This document shows, piece after piece, positions 1 to 10,896 of a stretch of 64,000 nucleotides of DNA. A program made the position numbers and the translations under genes. Origin of the DNA: Ministeria vibrans ATCC 50519 (Eukaryota; Opisthokonta; Filasterea). Where the stretch lies: contig CALSCP010001493.1 in assembly GCA_943704425.1 (NCBI GenBank), positions 42,196 through 106,195 of the forward strand. Reading direction: 5' to 3'. The notes under the pieces were generated by a model, which had not been told where the DNA came from, made no database searches, and saw only the letters and a list, made by a program, of their open reading frames with translations. Positions within the stretch are counted from its first letter, which is position 1, and the number at the start of each line of letters is the position of its first letter.

Positions 1-2
1 AG

Positions 3-533
3 CTGCGCGCCGCTCAGGAACACGTTGAGGCGCTTGAGCGTCAGATTGCGGTACTCGAAGCGAGTGTGGAGAGTCTTCAAGCCAATGCACACTCGGCGGT
101 GGCCGGTGCGCGCGCCGAGTGGGCCAGACTGCACGACGACTCAATGGATCGTTTGCGTAACGAGCATTCGCGCGAGCTTGCGGACTGTCAGGTGCGCCAC
201 AAGTCTGCGTTGGAGGCGGTACAGGCTCAAGTGAGCGCACGACTCGATGCCAACAGTACGCTTGCCGAGACAGTGATGCAGCTAGAGCAACGTTTGGAAG
301 AGGCACATGCGACACACCAGAGACGCGTGGAGGAGCTGCAGTGCCGTCTGGACGAAGCACAGGCGACACACCAGACACGCGTGGAAGAGCTGCAGTGTCG
401 TCTGGACGAAGCACAGGCGACACACCAGACACGCGTGGAAGAGCTGCAGTGTCGCTTGGACGAGGCACAAGCGACACACCAGACACGCGTTNNNNNNNNN
501 GACATTCAGAGGCGACCACGTCCGGCGATGTAG
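3..533 (+). CDS. Coiled-coil protein, fragment (5' end off window, interrupted by N gap)
   Basis: Frame 3 is open from the window edge and reads a highly charged, Leu/Glu/Gln/Arg-rich heptad protein (for example VEALERQIAVLEASVESLQ), so it is a long alpha-helical coiled coil. From about 325 it becomes a tandem array of an 18-residue unit (VEELQCRLDEAQATHQTR). A run of nine N at 492-500 interrupts the array. After the gap, the same frame gives DIQRRPRPAM and a stop at 531-533, but the true gap length is unknown, so that ending may be an artefact. The family cannot be named; coiled coils of this type occur in centrosomal, golgin and kinesin-associated proteins. The antisense frame is Cys/Ser-rich nonsense, which supports the plus strand. 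Confidence 0.6.
   Translation: MRAAQEHVEALERQIAVLEASVESLQANAHSAVAGARAEWARLHDDSMDRLRNEHSRELADCQVRHKSALEAVQAQVSARLDANSTLAETVMQLEQRLEEAHATHQRRVEELQCRLDEAQATHQTRVEELQCRLDEAQATHQTRVEELQCRLDEAQATHQTRVXXXDIQRRPRPAM
325..491 (+). repeat. 54-bp in-frame tandem repeat (18-aa coiled-coil unit)
   Basis: About three near-identical 54-bp units encode VEELQCRLDEAQATHQTR with only a few synonymous or conservative differences. The array ends in the N gap, which is how a collapsed long repeat would look in a short-read assembly. The true copy number is therefore probably higher. Confidence 0.8.
492..500. other. Assembly gap (9 N)
   Basis: Nine consecutive N lie inside the coiled-coil repeat. A minus-strand frame from the right (501-918) also runs open into the gap, so the two flanks may not really be adjacent. 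Confidence 0.95.
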
Positions 534-918
534 TGCGCCATCCCGTTGACAAAACGAAAAAAGAATAGGGGGTGTGACATCGCGCCACCCTCACACAGCA
601 CACATATGTGTCCACAAAAGCAGTCGCAACGTCGAGGGCGGAAAGCGTGTGCAATTGTTACCGGGAGAGAGTGCGCGCTTCGGTCAAAGCCGGATTCTCA
701 GTGGAGACGGAAGCGGCCGACTGTGCGCTAGCGGGCAAGGTCGCAGTGGAAGGCAGTGTCGTCACGTGTGTCGAAGCGGCGGCCGCAGCCGAAGCGGGCG
801 CGCCAGTGTCAGCAGCAGAGGATGCGGTCGTGGTCGTCGTCGACGCGCTCGCGACCGGCGTTGAATCAACGCTCTTGGTCGCACGCGCTGCCTCGTCGTT
901 GTTGGTCGTGGACGCCAT
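501..918 (-). CDS. Low-complexity Ala/Ser/Thr-rich protein, N-terminal fragment
   Basis: On the minus strand an ATG at 918 opens a frame beginning MASTTNNDEAARATKS and continuing Ala/Ser/Thr-rich to about 660. Similar disordered N termini are seen in other genes here, such as the tail-anchored protein at 27.9 kb. A donor CG/GTAACA near 660 and an acceptor TGTGAG near 590 would join in phase to a frame ending TSPDVVASEC that is still open at the N gap. No domain is visible. It would be converging on the coiled-coil gene, so either the genes are tail to tail or the gap is a misjoin. It could also be non-coding. Confidence 0.3.
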
Positions 919-1322
919 CATACGTATGGGTGACAAACACGCAACAAAGTCAAGAAGAAAGGTTAAATTGAATTTTCAATTCTGAAAACTAAATAAGTTG
1001 AGAGGTGTTGCGAACAAGAGCTTGAATATCACCGTCTGGTAGGGACACTCGCTGACACCACTATTACTTACGCAGGTAAAAGGTCTTACGACTGTGGCCA
1101 CCGCACGGCACACACACACACACACACACATTCTCTCTCTCTTTCGTCTCTTGTTTTCCTCATTTCCAGACAGAATGAAATAATAAAATTTAATATATTT
1201 CTGTGTTGTGCTTTTTCTCTATTTATTTTTCTATTTATGTGTTTTTGAAAGTGTCTCAAAGGTCAAACCCCATCTCACTGTCTATCTCTGAAACAACATC
1301 CATTCATGAAAACTACAATCAA
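919..1322. other. Intergenic, AT-rich
   Basis: A spacer between the low-complexity frame and the SGNH gene. It holds a (CA)n tract at about 1109-1130 followed by a short (CT)n tract, then AT-rich sequence with TAATAAAATTTAATATATTT. I see no convincing gene. The plus-strand open frame at 1203-1592 is antisense to real SGNH exons. Confidence 0.6.
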
Positions 1323-1856
1323 TCACTCCACTTTCTTGTCCATGTCCGTCTTTTGCTGCGCTCCATTCCTCGCCTCAAGAATGTTTCTCAACTGAATCCA
1401 TTCGATTCTTTTCAGCACTGCTTCGCATTCAGTCACAATAACGCGAGAGATCGTCTGATAGCCCTACAAAACCAAAAGGAAAAAGTAAATAAAAAAGATC
1501 AACTTTCTATTCTTTTGCAGTGTCTTGTTCGAACTGTTGAATTGAAATGTCTCCGGTCAAACATGGTGTTGTCGCGCGAATTCACTCGATGAAAACTCAC
1601 TGGTCCGCTCAATCGCTTTGACTCCTCCGAATCACTCGCACTTGATAATAATATGTAAGTAAAAATAAATAAAATTATTTTTCCTTTTTTTTGCGCATTT
1701 TACCGAAAGGTTCGGGCAAATGATCGCAATTTCCTGTTCTGTTCCTTGCCCAATTCTTCCCAGCGAGTTCCTTCATCGCGCTCACACATGAGAATGTCGC
1801 ACAAACACACTGATTTCCCTCGGGACAGCAGCTCTTTCTACGAGCAAGCAATCAGT

Positions 1857-1921
<65 letters not shown>

Positions 1922-2495
1922 GGGATGGGTTCGCTCTCTACCGCAATTGCCGCGATGTTGTCGACGGTGCGCTGCGACAGCACGTCAATGGGCTCGTCGG
2001 CCATCATGAGGGTGTCACGGAAGTCTTCGCCGCCCAGGAGCAGCACCACAAGGTCTGCGTCACCGACGGTTGTGCGACGATCGTGCGACATGGGAAATGT
2101 CTCATCAAAGTACGTTGCTGTTCCCAACGACGGAAGCCAGTCGCTGCTGATCGCGCCGGTCACCCCCCACGTGACCACGTGCCAGTTTAGCCGGAACAGC
2201 GGCGCCTTCTTGCCAATCTCCGTCTCGAGTGGCTTCACAAGACCTTAACGAGAAAGTCAAAAGTCGGCAATGGCTCACACGCGTTCGCCGTACCCGCTAC
2301 GTGTCCAAACACAACCCAGTCGCCACACCCTTCAGCTAGACCATCCCCAATCACCGCGATCTTCCGCTCTATCCCGCCCGTTGGCGCTACTTTCCGCTGT
2401 ACAATCCAATTGTTCAAACGAAGCCACCACAAGTGCAACTGAAAATATGTCAGTAAGATGAGCTTGAAGAAGGACGCCAGGAGTTCGTGAAACAT
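1323..2495 (-). CDS. SGNH/GDSL hydrolase-like membrane-anchored protein, catalytic Ser replaced
   Basis: Five exons (2294-2495, 1942-2243, 1704-1837, 1535-1640, 1323-1463) splice in phase to a 294-residue protein. The start is the ATG at 2495. A hydrophobic stretch (LLASFFKLILLTYFQLHLWWL, about residues 4-24) suggests a signal anchor. SGNH block I appears as VIGDGLAEG, block III as LLLGGEDF, and block V as D-R-R-H-F-N followed by GYQTI, where the family has DxxHxN-xxGY. Family members are lipases and esterases using the Ser of GDS in block I and the Asp-His of block V. Here that Ser codon is GGT (Gly) and the block III Asn is Glu, so a classical esterase mechanism looks unlikely unless another Ser substitutes. 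The gene shares a 151-bp upstream region with the SCCPDH gene. The donor of the last intron (GTTCGA) is unusual but recurs in the TBC gene. Confidence 0.72.
1860..1920. repeat. (CT)n microsatellite inside an SGNH-gene intron
   Basis: About 60 bp of nearly pure CT lies in intron 1838-1941. In the transcript of the minus-strand gene it is (GA)n. It creates a spurious Arg-Glu repeat frame if the intron is read through. Confidence 0.9.
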
Positions 2496-2646
2496 CTCGA
2501 ACGGCAAAAAAGAAGTTGAAACTTTAGACTTGACTCTTGAGTCAACGCTAAAGAGACGAAAATGAGTCGAAGAAGATTTGGAGTTCTATTCATCTCTTTC
2601 TCACTATTCAGTGTTCAGTGCTCAAACTGCTCATATTTTTCATCAC
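2496..2646. promoter_or_regulatory. Shared upstream region of SGNH (-) and SCCPDH (+) genes
   Basis: Only 151 bp separate the two divergent start codons, so both promoters and 5' leaders must lie here. I see no clear TATA box. Direct repeats of GACTTGACTCTTGAGTC type occur around 2528-2544, which could be a binding site; this is inference. Confidence 0.5.
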
Positions 2647-4293
2647 ATGTCTGACCGTCCCTACGATATCTGCGTGTTTGGCGCCAGTGGCTTCACGGGG
2701 TACGTCGAAATAGCCACATTTGCGGCAACTCATCCCGCATGCCAACATACCGTCCTCACACCCTACAACCGTAGCCAATTCGTGCTGGACGAGCTGTTGA
2801 ATAACGCCCCATCGTCTCTTCGCTGGTGTGCAAGCGGCCGCAGTCAACAGCGTGTCCAAGGTAAAGGCACCTCTCTTTTCCCGTGATTTGCGAGTGATTT
2901 GCCCAACTCGTGTCTTGCAGACGCTCTGGACGGCGCTGCTCAGCGCACCGGACGCCCTGTTGCCTCTGTGGACATTGTTGTTGCGGATGTGGCCGACAAC
3001 GACTCCATGGTGGCCATGTGTCGTCAGTGTCAACTTGTCATCAACTGTGTTGGTAAGTCGCGATGTAAACAACACAATGACATTATAATGTGTGCTCTGT
3101 TCGATGTTACAGGTCCTTATCGATTCCTTGGCGAACAGGTTGTCACCGCATGCATTGCTGGAGGGTCCGACTACGTCGACATCTCGGGCGAGCCACAGTT
3201 TCTCGAGTCGATGGAGCACAAGCACCACGACGCAGCCGTCGCCGCGAAGGTGTGCATTGTGGGCAGCGTCGGGTTCGACTCGATTCCCGCCGACATTGGC
3301 GCTCTTTGGTCTATTCGTCAGTTTGATGGCCAAGGTATAGAATAAGAGGTGCTATTCAAGCTGATATCCTGACCGCCATTCTTTCTTCCTTTATACAGTG
3401 AGTTCCATTGAGTCGTACCTGTCAGTCAAGAGCGACCCGAAAATCGGGTTTGTCGGACACTACACGACATACCAGTGCGCCGTGGAAGGTTTTGGTGACG
3501 CCAAGTCGCTCACTCGTCTGCGCAAGTCGCGCAAACAGGCGTCTCTGCCAGTGTTTGGTGCGCGCCAGAAGCGATACGGAATGCCGCGCTGGTTCAAGCC
3601 CATGGGCGCATATGCCCTGCCCTTCCCGGGCAGCGATGCCAGTGTCGTACGCATATATACAAAAATACATACATCTACGCTCGCACGCACACTCAAACTC
3701 GCTTGTCTTCAGGTGAAGCGCACTCAGCGTGTGCTCTACGACGCCAACCATGAGCCACCCGTGCAGTTCTCCGCATACTTTACCATTGCCTCGACCTTTG
3801 GCGTTGCTCTCTTTGTCCTCTTTGGTTCCATCTTCTCCTTCCTTGCCTCCTCCAAACTCGGCCGTTCCATTCTTCTCAGAGTGCGTCTCCCACACTCAAA
3901 CAGACTGGTTGATTTTTTAATGATATGCTTTACGTTGTTTAGTTTCCCGGTCTGTTCACTGCGGGTCTCTTCTCTCACGCGGGTCCCACCCGCGAGCAAA
4001 TGGACAAGACCTCCTTCTCCATCCGCTTCTTCTCGAGCGGGGCTCGTGACCCGTCTGTGCCCACTCAGGTGAGCCGTCTCGTCACCGAAGTGTCGGGTCC
4101 CGAGCCGGGCTATGTCGCCACGCCTATCTTTGCCGTGGTCAGTGCGCTGCAGCTGCTGCGCGACCGCAGTGCCGGCACCCTCCACCACGGCGTCCTCACG
4201 CCCGGCGGTGCCTTCCGCCACGCCCTTCCTCAGCTTGTGTCTGCCTTTGAGGCGCGTGGTGTCTCCTTCAAGGTTGTTCAAGAACAGCAATAA
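2647..4293 (+). CDS. SCCPDH: Saccharopine dehydrogenase-like oxidoreductase (SCCPDH family)
   Basis: Seven exons (2647-2699, 2775-2860, 2921-3052, 3113-3334, 3399-3646, 3713-3880, 3943-4293) give 419 residues, close to the family length of about 430. The N terminus YDICVFGASGFTGQFV is the Rossmann nucleotide-binding loop (GASGFTG). Next come VINCVGPYRFLGEQVV, GSDYVDISGE and VGFDSIPADIG, all typical of SCCPDH. A hydrophobic segment (STFGVALFVLFGSIFSFL, about residue 265) matches the membrane-associated region of animal SCCPDH, and the C terminus carries GPEPGYVATPIFA and GVLTPGGAF. Family proteins bind NAD(P)-type cofactors and sit on lipid droplets or membranes; their substrate is not established. 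The first splice junction (GG/C) restores GFTGQ, which decides the exon boundary. Confidence 0.92.
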
Positions 4294-4434
4294 GCCCAGT
4301 TGACTCTTCCCCAATAAATGAATCACCTTGACTATCTATATTAAACTATCTCTGGAATATTCTCTAATTTCACACAATTTTAATATTATTTCTATTCATT
4401 TACATTACAGATCGGGTGTGATTTTGAGATAAGG

Positions 4435-4844
4435 ATGTCTATCAAGTCGAACGACTTGCTTGACGAACTTCGGGCCGAAGAGAATTTTCTTGAGTCACTG
4501 CGAGAGATGCTCGCAGACGAAGTACGCCGGATTGCGCACTCCTCTGCGCCTGACAGTGTCTCTGTGTGTCTCTCTGATCTTCTTGTTAGCTTGGACGCCT
4601 TGGAGTAGAAGAGAAGGCGCTGCTGGAGGCGGTGCGCAACAGCGAGGATCCACAGGGCGAGACGCTTACCAACGGAAGCCATACGTCGCTCATGAATGCG
4701 TTTGCACTCGTCGACGACACTGCCAGTGTTGGGAGCATCGAAAGCCTTAGCAAGATGATCGATGATGATGCGATCAGTGCGTTTGTCGGCAACCTCGACG
4801 ACGACGACGACGAGGAGGAGGACGACGACGACAACCCGCCGTAG
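4435..4844 (+). CDS. Small acidic protein of unknown function
   Basis: Two exons (4435-4521 and 4590-4844) encode 113 residues. The N-terminal 45 residues (MSIKSNDLLDELRAEENFLE and beyond) form a short amphipathic coiled coil. The middle is Ser/Asp-rich and the C terminus is an Asp/Glu run ending DNPP. The intron begins GTACGC and ends TTGTTAG. I recognise no family. The 3' end has been tandemly duplicated beyond the stop codon (see the repeat at 4778-4975). Confidence 0.55.
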
Positions 4845-4975
4845 CCCCATCAAGTGCGTTTGTCGACAACCTCGACGACGACGAGGACGACGACGACGAC
4901 GACAACCCGCCGTAGCCCCATCAAATCAAGTGCGTTCGTCGGCATCGTCAACGACGACAACGACGACAACCTAGC
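4778..4975 (+). repeat. Three imperfect tandem copies of the 3' end of the acidic-protein gene
   Basis: A unit starting ATCAGTGCGTTTGTCGGCAA, running through a GAC-rich acidic run and ending in AACCCGCCGTAG (the stop) plus CCCC, occurs at about 4778-4850, 4851-4919 and 4925-4975. Copies shorten and diverge in order. Only the first is in frame with the gene; the others lie downstream of its stop. Confidence 0.75.
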
Positions 4976-5339
4976 TCCATCACATGTCGCCCCAAGACCA
5001 CCGGCACGTGTCCATCGGCGCACGATCACCTTGCTTGTCCGTGTTTGTTCCTGTTTTGATACACGGCCGAATGGCGACGTTCGTGCGGTGTCGAGGCCGC
5101 ACGTTGCGTTGTATGTACTTACTACTCACGCACATACAATTTGTCTGTCACCCTCATTAATCTCAGTGAGCCACAATACCCATATAGAGTTCTAGACGAT
5201 TACATATGTCACACTGATGTCCAACGCGCTGGATGGTTGATCAGTAGTGTCGTGCTTTCGATTCGACTCGTACCTCATTCAGAGACTTCAAAGATCAAAA
5301 GTCAAAGATCAAAAGTCAAATTTATAATCTGTTCTAACG
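4976..5339. other. Intergenic spacer before the LRR kinase gene
   Basis: About 360 bp, moderately AT-rich, presumably holding the promoter of the receptor kinase. The motif AAGATCAAAAGTCAAA occurs as a direct repeat at about 5290-5320, just upstream of the start codon. I see nothing else definable. Confidence 0.5.
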
Positions 5340-8300
5340 ATGCGCCTCGCCATTCTCACGCTCATATTACTGTGCGCATCAACCTCCACCGCTCGCGAAT
5401 ACTTTTGCGGCGTCGATGGGTGCATTTGCGACGGCACGCTGGCCCTCTGTGCGAAACTGAGACTCGAGCGCGTGCCTCAAGACTTGCCGAAGAACATCAC
5501 CTTCCTGGACCTCTCAGACAATGCCTTGACGGACTTGCCGGCCCAGGTGTTTGCCAACTACCCGTCTCTTGTGATCCTGTACCTGCAGCAGAACGCTCTG
5601 ACCGCCGTGGCGCAGGGCACATTCGCAAATGTGGAGCATCTCGTTGAGATTGACATGTCCTCCAACCGAATCGCAAGTGTTGCCAACGGCGCGTTCACTC
5701 CCGTCTCCGCCTCCCTCGAAGTGCTCAACCTCACGTCGAACGCCCTCGTCTCCATCAACGACACCCTCGCACCCCTGCTCGCCCTCAAGGTGCTCGCGCT
5801 GGCCGACCTGCCTCAGCTGACGCACTGGCCCAACGCCCTTCCCCCCAACCTCCACACTCTCCAGATGTTCAACGACGTCGCCCTGAGCGCATGGCCACCC
5901 TTAGGACGGCTTCCTGCCTCCCTGCGCTACCTCGATGTCACAGCATGCCCACTTGGAAATTTACCCGACTACCTATGCGACACGTTGTCTGCGCTTCAGA
6001 CCCTCAACATCACGTCCACCTCCATCACGCAACTCGCGCCAATGACCTTCGCCGCCTGCACCAATCTCACCACCCTCAATGCAGGCGTCAACAAGATCCC
6101 CATTGTGCCTCCACTCTTCGCCCCTAACGCCCCCCTTGTCGACCTCTTCCTCGCCGACACCACCACCACCTCCATTGACGCCTCCACCTTCACACCCCTC
6201 ACCAAACTTCGGCGCCTCTATCTCGGCGGCAATTACCTCTCGGCACTTGATCCCTCTCTCTTTGCCACCCTCACAGAACTCGTCGAGCTTGACCTCAGCG
6301 GCAACGACATTGCTGAGTTCCACCCAGACATTTTTGCGTCCCAGAGCGACTCCCTCAAGGCACTCGATCTCGCCTACAACGACCTCCTCAAGCTCCCTGC
6401 TTCACTCAAGACGCTTCGTTCTCTCTTCAACCTCAACATCACAGGATCTAACCTCAATGCACTCGATGCAGACACCTTCACACAAATGACCAATTTGACG
6501 ATCCTTGGCATGAATGTCAACTTCCTTACCGAGCTCGCACCCACCATCTTTGCCACAAACACTCGTCTTCAGCAGCTCTTTATGAGTGCATCCACCCTCT
6601 TGTCACTGCCACCCACCCTCTTTGAGCACAACCACAACATCACTGTCCTCGACCTGTCCGATCTCTATTTCATGCAGTCCTTTCCCGACTCTCTCTTTCT
6701 GCCCCTTGCCTCCTCCCTCCGCGGCATCCAACTCTCCAGCACCAACCTCTACCAAATCCCTTCGTCCCTCAGCGCTTGTTGCAATCTTTTTCTTATCGGT
6801 GCCTCCAACACGTCCATCTCGTCGATCTCTCCGCACTTCTTTGATTGCATGACCGTCCTCGACAACCTTGACCTCAGCCAAAATCCCAACATTGCGCTCC
6901 CCACACAGCTCCTTGTGCCCCTTGTCTCGCTCACCACCCTCTCTCTTGGCAACTGCCTCCTTACCTCCCTGCCCCTTCTCCCGCCCTCCATCCTCTTTCT
7001 CTCCCTCCAGGGCAATGCCTTCAACGCCCCTTTCCCTTCCACCTTGTTCCCCCTCACCCAACTCGCCTCCCTCGATCTCTCCATCTCCGCTATCACCTCT
7101 GTCTCCGCCTCCGACATGACCCACTTTCCCAAACTATTTTCCCTTATTCTCTCAGACAATCCTTTAGGGTCCATCGGAAATGACACATTTGCCAGTAAAG
7201 ACAAACAAAAAACAAAACAAAAAATTGGAATTCACCCCCTCCCCCCCTTTTTTTCCCCCGCATTTTCATATTTTATCCTTAGGCACTCCTCTTATTTCGT
7301 TGTCGCTTGCACGCTGCTCGCTCACCTTCGTCGGTACCAACGCCTTCCCGCCAACCCTGTACAATCTCGACCTATCCATGAACCTTCTTACTACGCTTCC
7401 TCCCGACATCTTCACCCACTGCGCTCACCTGAGTGACCTGAACCTCGGCCAGAATCACCTGAGCGTCCTCTCACCCACCACTTTCTCCAGCCTCGACAAG
7501 CTCGTCTTTCTCTCTCTCCAGCTCAACCGTCTTCCCGTCCTCCCATCCTCCCTCTTTGCTTCTCTCGTCAGCCTCATCGAGCTCGACCTCAACGGCGCCG
7601 GTCCCCTCGTCACGGTGCCCGCCACTCTCTTTGCCAACAACTCCAATTTGCAGACACTCTCGCTCAGCAACATGACTATCGAAGTATGGCAAAAAAGAAA
7701 AAGAGTGTGAAAAGATATCAAATATGTCACTGGGTACTGAGACACTCCCTCTTCTCTAACATAGCACTTGCCCTGCGGCCTCTTGAAGAACCAGAACCAG
7801 CTGACTCTCTTTCGCATTGAAGTGAACAATCTCCAGAACATCAGTGAGTGTTGGACGAGCGATCTGAAGTACATTGACACGCTTTCGCTGGCGGGAAACT
7901 CATTGCGTACCATTGGGAGCGTTCTCATGGGCCTTACCAATCTGAAGCTGCTCAATGTGGGCTCAAACAGACTCACTGTGTTTCCCACTGGTCTCCCACC
8001 CAATCTGATTTATGTATCGTTCAACAACAATGATCTGTCGAGCATCAACTTTAACACGCTGAGTCCTCTCACACAACTTGCGACTCTCGATCTGTCCAAC
8101 AATCTGTTCCTCACGGAAGTCATTCAACCTGTAGTGCTCTACTTTAACTACATTGACGAGATCAACTTGGCCAACAACCATCTCACGGGCTTTCTCCAAC
8201 TGCCCTCGCACACTTCACTCAATCTCGCCAACAACTTTCTTTCGTACACCACACCCGTCAGTGCGGTGATCAGTCCCCTTGAACTTGGCCAAATCATCCT

Positions 8301-8767
8301 TGTCAACAACTCCTTTCCCTCCTTTACCTGTCCCCCCGGCAGCTACGGCGACCCTCCGTCCTGCTTCGGCTACTGCGACACCTTCTGCGAGTCCATCGTC
8401 ACCCTCGACAATGGTGGCACCGAGGTCGTCAGCTCTTGTTCAGGTCCATCCCCGCGCGACTGCTGTCCCTTTGGCTACTCTGGCTCCTCTTGCCAATACC
8501 TCTACGTGTAAGTGACGAAGGACACCCACATAGTGCACCAAAATTGAAACGCAACCTTGTTGTCTTTAGTTGCTCTGCGTCGGACTGTTGCTCGCCCGGA
8601 ACCTGTCAGATTGAAAACACTTTCTCGCCGCTTGTGGTCTCGTGTGTGTGTCCTGCAGGGATGCACAGCTACCGTCCTACCAACACCGACGTGTTGGCAC
8701 GCACGAACATTCCCGGTTGCTTTGCAACGGTATGCACTTGAAATTTTCAACGTACACCTCTTACTCC

Positions 8768-8819
<52 letters not shown>

Positions 8820-10387
8820 CATAGTGCCCCTTTCGCACATACCAAGCTGGCATTCAGTGCATTGACTGCGACTCGGCGTGTCTCCACGGTTGTACCGGTC
8901 CGTCGACGAGCGACTGTCGCAATCCGGCGCTGCTGGATGCCGTCATTGGTGGTGTCAGTGGTGCTGTCCTGCTGCTCATTATCATTGCGGTGGGCACGTA
9001 CCACTATCGGCGGTCGCGTCGCCGCGCACGCATAGCACAGCGCAAGTACGTTGAGCTGCATGACAATGTCGAGCGCTACTGGCTTGTGCCACACGCCGAC
9101 CTGCAGTTTGAGAAGAAGCTGGCCCACGGAGCGTTTGGGGAGGTCTGGCGCGCCGACTGGGACGGACGCACTGTTGCCGTCAAGAAGCTCCGCCTGGTAT
9201 GGTTTGATAATTATGTCGTTGTTGTTGTTGTTGTTACTGTTGCCTATTAACTTTTGGTTGTAGGCGGTCGTCGAGGGTGATCCATCTGCTTATTCGGACT
9301 TTGAGAAGGAAATTTCTTTCTACAAACAACATTTACGACATCGCAACCTTTGTTCTTTCTTTGGCGCAGGAGTCGATCCGAAAGACAGAGTAAAAAGAAA
9401 AACACATGATATTTTCTTCTTCCCTTCTTCTCCCGTTCTCTACCACTCTGTCTTCCTCCTTCTTTCTCTCGCTGACTCTCTCACTTTGATTCTTTCTCCC
9501 TCTCTCCTCTTCCTTTCTCTTTTCTCTCTGTCACTTTGTGTACGTTCTCTTAGGCACCTTTTCTTGTGTTGGAGTACATGGAGCGCGGTTCGCTGCGCTC
9601 CCTTCTCGACGACGATGAGGTACTTTTGCCGTGGGACGTGCGTCTGTCGCTGGCGACCGATGTGGCACGTGGCATGCGCTATCTCCATGAGCAGACACCC
9701 CCCATTCTCCATCGCGATCTCAAGGCCTCCAATGTCTTTGTGTCATTTCGATGGATTGCCAAAATTGGCGATTTGGGCGAGAGTCGTCTGTACAAGATTC
9801 TGCAAGGCAAGTCGTCGTCAGGTCTGATTGACGACGATGACGACGCCGAGTTTGAAGAAGACGCTGAGTTTGGCTATGGCCGTGCACCCACAACTTCCTC
9901 TCCCTCAACGACACACACAGGGACCCTGGGAGATCAGCGCACAGAGGAGGAGCAGCGTGCAACTACTCTGACAGCACCACTGCTTCCACCACAGTCGACC
10001 ATCGATGCCACTGCGACACTTATTCCCGTCACCAAGCAGCATCCTCATCACCTCCGTCGTGCCGCGCCCCTAACCAACCGGCGCGGCACACTCGGCTGGC
10101 AAGCGCCCGAGGTCTGTCGCTTGGCGCCCTACGGTCTGCCTTCGGACGTGTTCAGCTACGCCATTGTTCTGTGGGAGATTGCCTCGCGTGCCTTGCCTTA
10201 CGCCGACATCAGCGAGAGCGAGGGATGGCGTATTAGCGAAGAGACAGTCCAGGGCGTCCGCCCGCCCATTCCCGACGGCTGTCCGCCCGTTTTTGCCCGT
10301 CTCGTTGTCGCCTGCTGGCATCCCGACCCTGTCCAGAGGCCCCTCTTCCCGGACGTCCTCTCCTCCCTTGAGCAAATCGACCAGTGA
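5340..10387 (+). CDS. LRR receptor-like protein kinase (TKL type), single-pass membrane
   Basis: Seven exons (5340-7194, 7283-7683, 7765-8507, 8570-8729, 8825-9196, 9264-9389, 9554-10387) give 1496 residues. A signal peptide (MRLAILTLILLCASTSTA) is followed by about 35 leucine-rich repeats, then Cys-rich EGF-like modules (for example CCPFGYSGSSC and CVCPAGMHSY). A transmembrane helix (GAVLLLIIIAVGTYHY) precedes a kinase domain. The kinase has a Gly loop LAHGAFGEVWRA, the Lys of VAVKKL, an alpha-C Glu in FEKEISF, HRDLKASN, DLG in place of DFG, and GTLGWQAPE. An acidic, Ser/Thr-rich insert of roughly 75 residues sits between DLG and APE. It is probably an active surface receptor sensing an extracellular ligand; the catalytic residues are intact. 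Introns 4 and 6 are pyrimidine-rich. Confidence 0.9.
8770..8820 (+). repeat. (CT)n followed by T tract in a kinase-gene intron
   Basis: About 20 bp of CT and about 30 T sit immediately upstream of the acceptor CATAG of intron 8730-8824, acting as an exaggerated polypyrimidine tract. Confidence 0.85.
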
Positions 10388-10634
10388 GGTAATAGGGAGA
10401 GAGAGCGTGTGACTGGGGGAATGTGCCTTTTTTTGGTATATGCAAATTATTAGTATAATTATATTGGTCCTTTATTATTCATACGGTTACACATAGAAAG
10501 AAGATTAAAAAAAAGAAATAAGGTCGGTTAAATAGAAGATGGGAGCAAAAAGCACACAAAAAAAATATCGATTAAATGAGAAGGAGGTGCAGCAGCACAC
10601 AGACGCGCTCGAAAAAGACATACAGACATAAGTG

Positions 10635-10804
10635 TCACCGATCGACTCTCCATTGGAACCCAAGAGAGTCCAAGAGACGGAAACGGTCCGGTGGAAGAGA
10701 CTGGCGACGGTGGCGCACATTGGAGGCCCATTTGGCCAACTGAAAGGGGAGGGAATGAGTTGAAAGATGAGTACAAAGAGAGATTATATATAATATATAT
10801 ATAT

Positions 10805-10896
<92 letters not shown>

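Noticed and set aside
608-985. Plus-strand 125-codon Val/Ala-rich frame
   Set aside because: It is the antisense of the Ala/Ser/Thr-rich minus frame; the minus frame has a better start and splice continuation.
1203-1592. Plus-strand 129-codon open frame
   Set aside because: It is antisense to SGNH exons 4 and 5, which carry the conserved block V and GY motif.
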